From assembly GCA_012513595.1 (NCBI GenBank), contig JAAZBY010000364.1, forward strand, positions 1-5,537: a stretch of 5,537 nucleotides of DNA, read 5' to 3'. Below, piece after piece: positions 5,455-5,537 of the stretch. The DNA is from Chloroflexota bacterium. GTDB taxonomy: Bacteria; Chloroflexota; Anaerolineae; UBA1429. A program made the position numbers and the translations under genes. The notes beneath the pieces are model-generated. The model was not told the DNA's origin and made no database searches. It saw only the letters and a program-made list of their open reading frames with translations. How positions within the stretch are numbered: position 1 is the first letter of the stretch; each line of letters opens with the position of its first letter.

Positions 5455-5512
5455 ACAGCCAGAGCCGTCATGACCACGGCGGGCGCCCGCGGCGGGCCGA
5501 TTTGGAGTCGTC

Positions 5513-5537
5513 ATGTGCGCCGGGCCGCACACCGGCA
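5513..5537 (+). CDS. Possible start of a divergent gene (3' partial, 8 codons)
   Basis: ATG 5513 is preceded by GGAG (5504-5507) with a 5-nt spacer, and the frame is open to the window end (M-C-A-G-P-H-T-G). This is too short to judge. Another ATG at 5470 has no ribosome binding site. Apart from this, the stretch 5400-5537 shows only the C9 tract and a 12-bp palindrome at 5479-5490. Confidence 0.15.

Noticed and set aside
5470..5537. + strand start at ATG 5470
   Set aside because: No ribosome binding site in front, and only 22 codons are visible with an arginine-rich product.
1..5537. tRNA, rRNA, riboswitch or CRISPR array
   Set aside because: I saw no T-loop (GGTTCGA-type) element, no rRNA-like stretch and no regularly spaced repeats on either strand.

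Overview
This is a GC-rich (by eye about two thirds G+C) bacterial window with strongly G/C-biased third codon positions and purine-rich Shine-Dalgarno sites. The gene set (Gfo/Idh/MocA oxidoreductase, xylose-isomerase-like TIM barrel, oligogalacturonate-lyase-like beta-propellers carrying FnIII and carbohydrate-binding-like modules) is of the kind common in polysaccharide-degrading bacteria such as Planctomycetes, Armatimonadota and related phyla. That placement is inference: nothing here fixes the taxon.

Layout. Positions 1-1383 read on the + strand: the C-terminal end of a Gfo/Idh/MocA-type oxidoreductase (1-297), a complete 254-aa sugar phosphate isomerase/epimerase-like TIM barrel (387-1151), and a possible 68-aa small gene (1177-1383). 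Positions 1477-5283 read on the - strand: an 866-aa multidomain protein (2683-5283) followed by a 379-aa propeller protein (1477-2616). The two blocks converge at about 1384-1476, which holds two tandem perfect hairpins. A near-consensus sigma70-type promoter (TTGACA, 18 bp, TAGAAT on the - strand, 5362-5391) sits upstream of the - strand pair, with a 13-bp palindrome close to the predicted transcription start. The last 140 bases or so contain no gene I can support firmly, only a possible + strand start at 5513.

How the parts may work together. The two - strand proteins are paralogues: their propellers share an ungapped N-terminal block (D-x-x-T-G, then Y-Y-D-[LI]-P-x-W) and the same ordered histidine sites, ending in H-x-H-P. 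These sites resemble the metal and catalytic histidines of oligogalacturonate lyases. A plausible reading is binding or beta-elimination of an acidic (uronate-containing) oligosaccharide, with the + strand dehydrogenase and TIM-barrel enzymes acting on released sugars. The substrate is not determined by the sequence. Neither - strand protein has a visible signal peptide, which is odd for a protein carrying FnIII and carbohydrate-binding-like modules.

A recurring structural theme is a strong GC-only hairpin at every gene junction (309-340, 1402-1427, 1439-1473, 2646-2674), none followed by a proper T-run.
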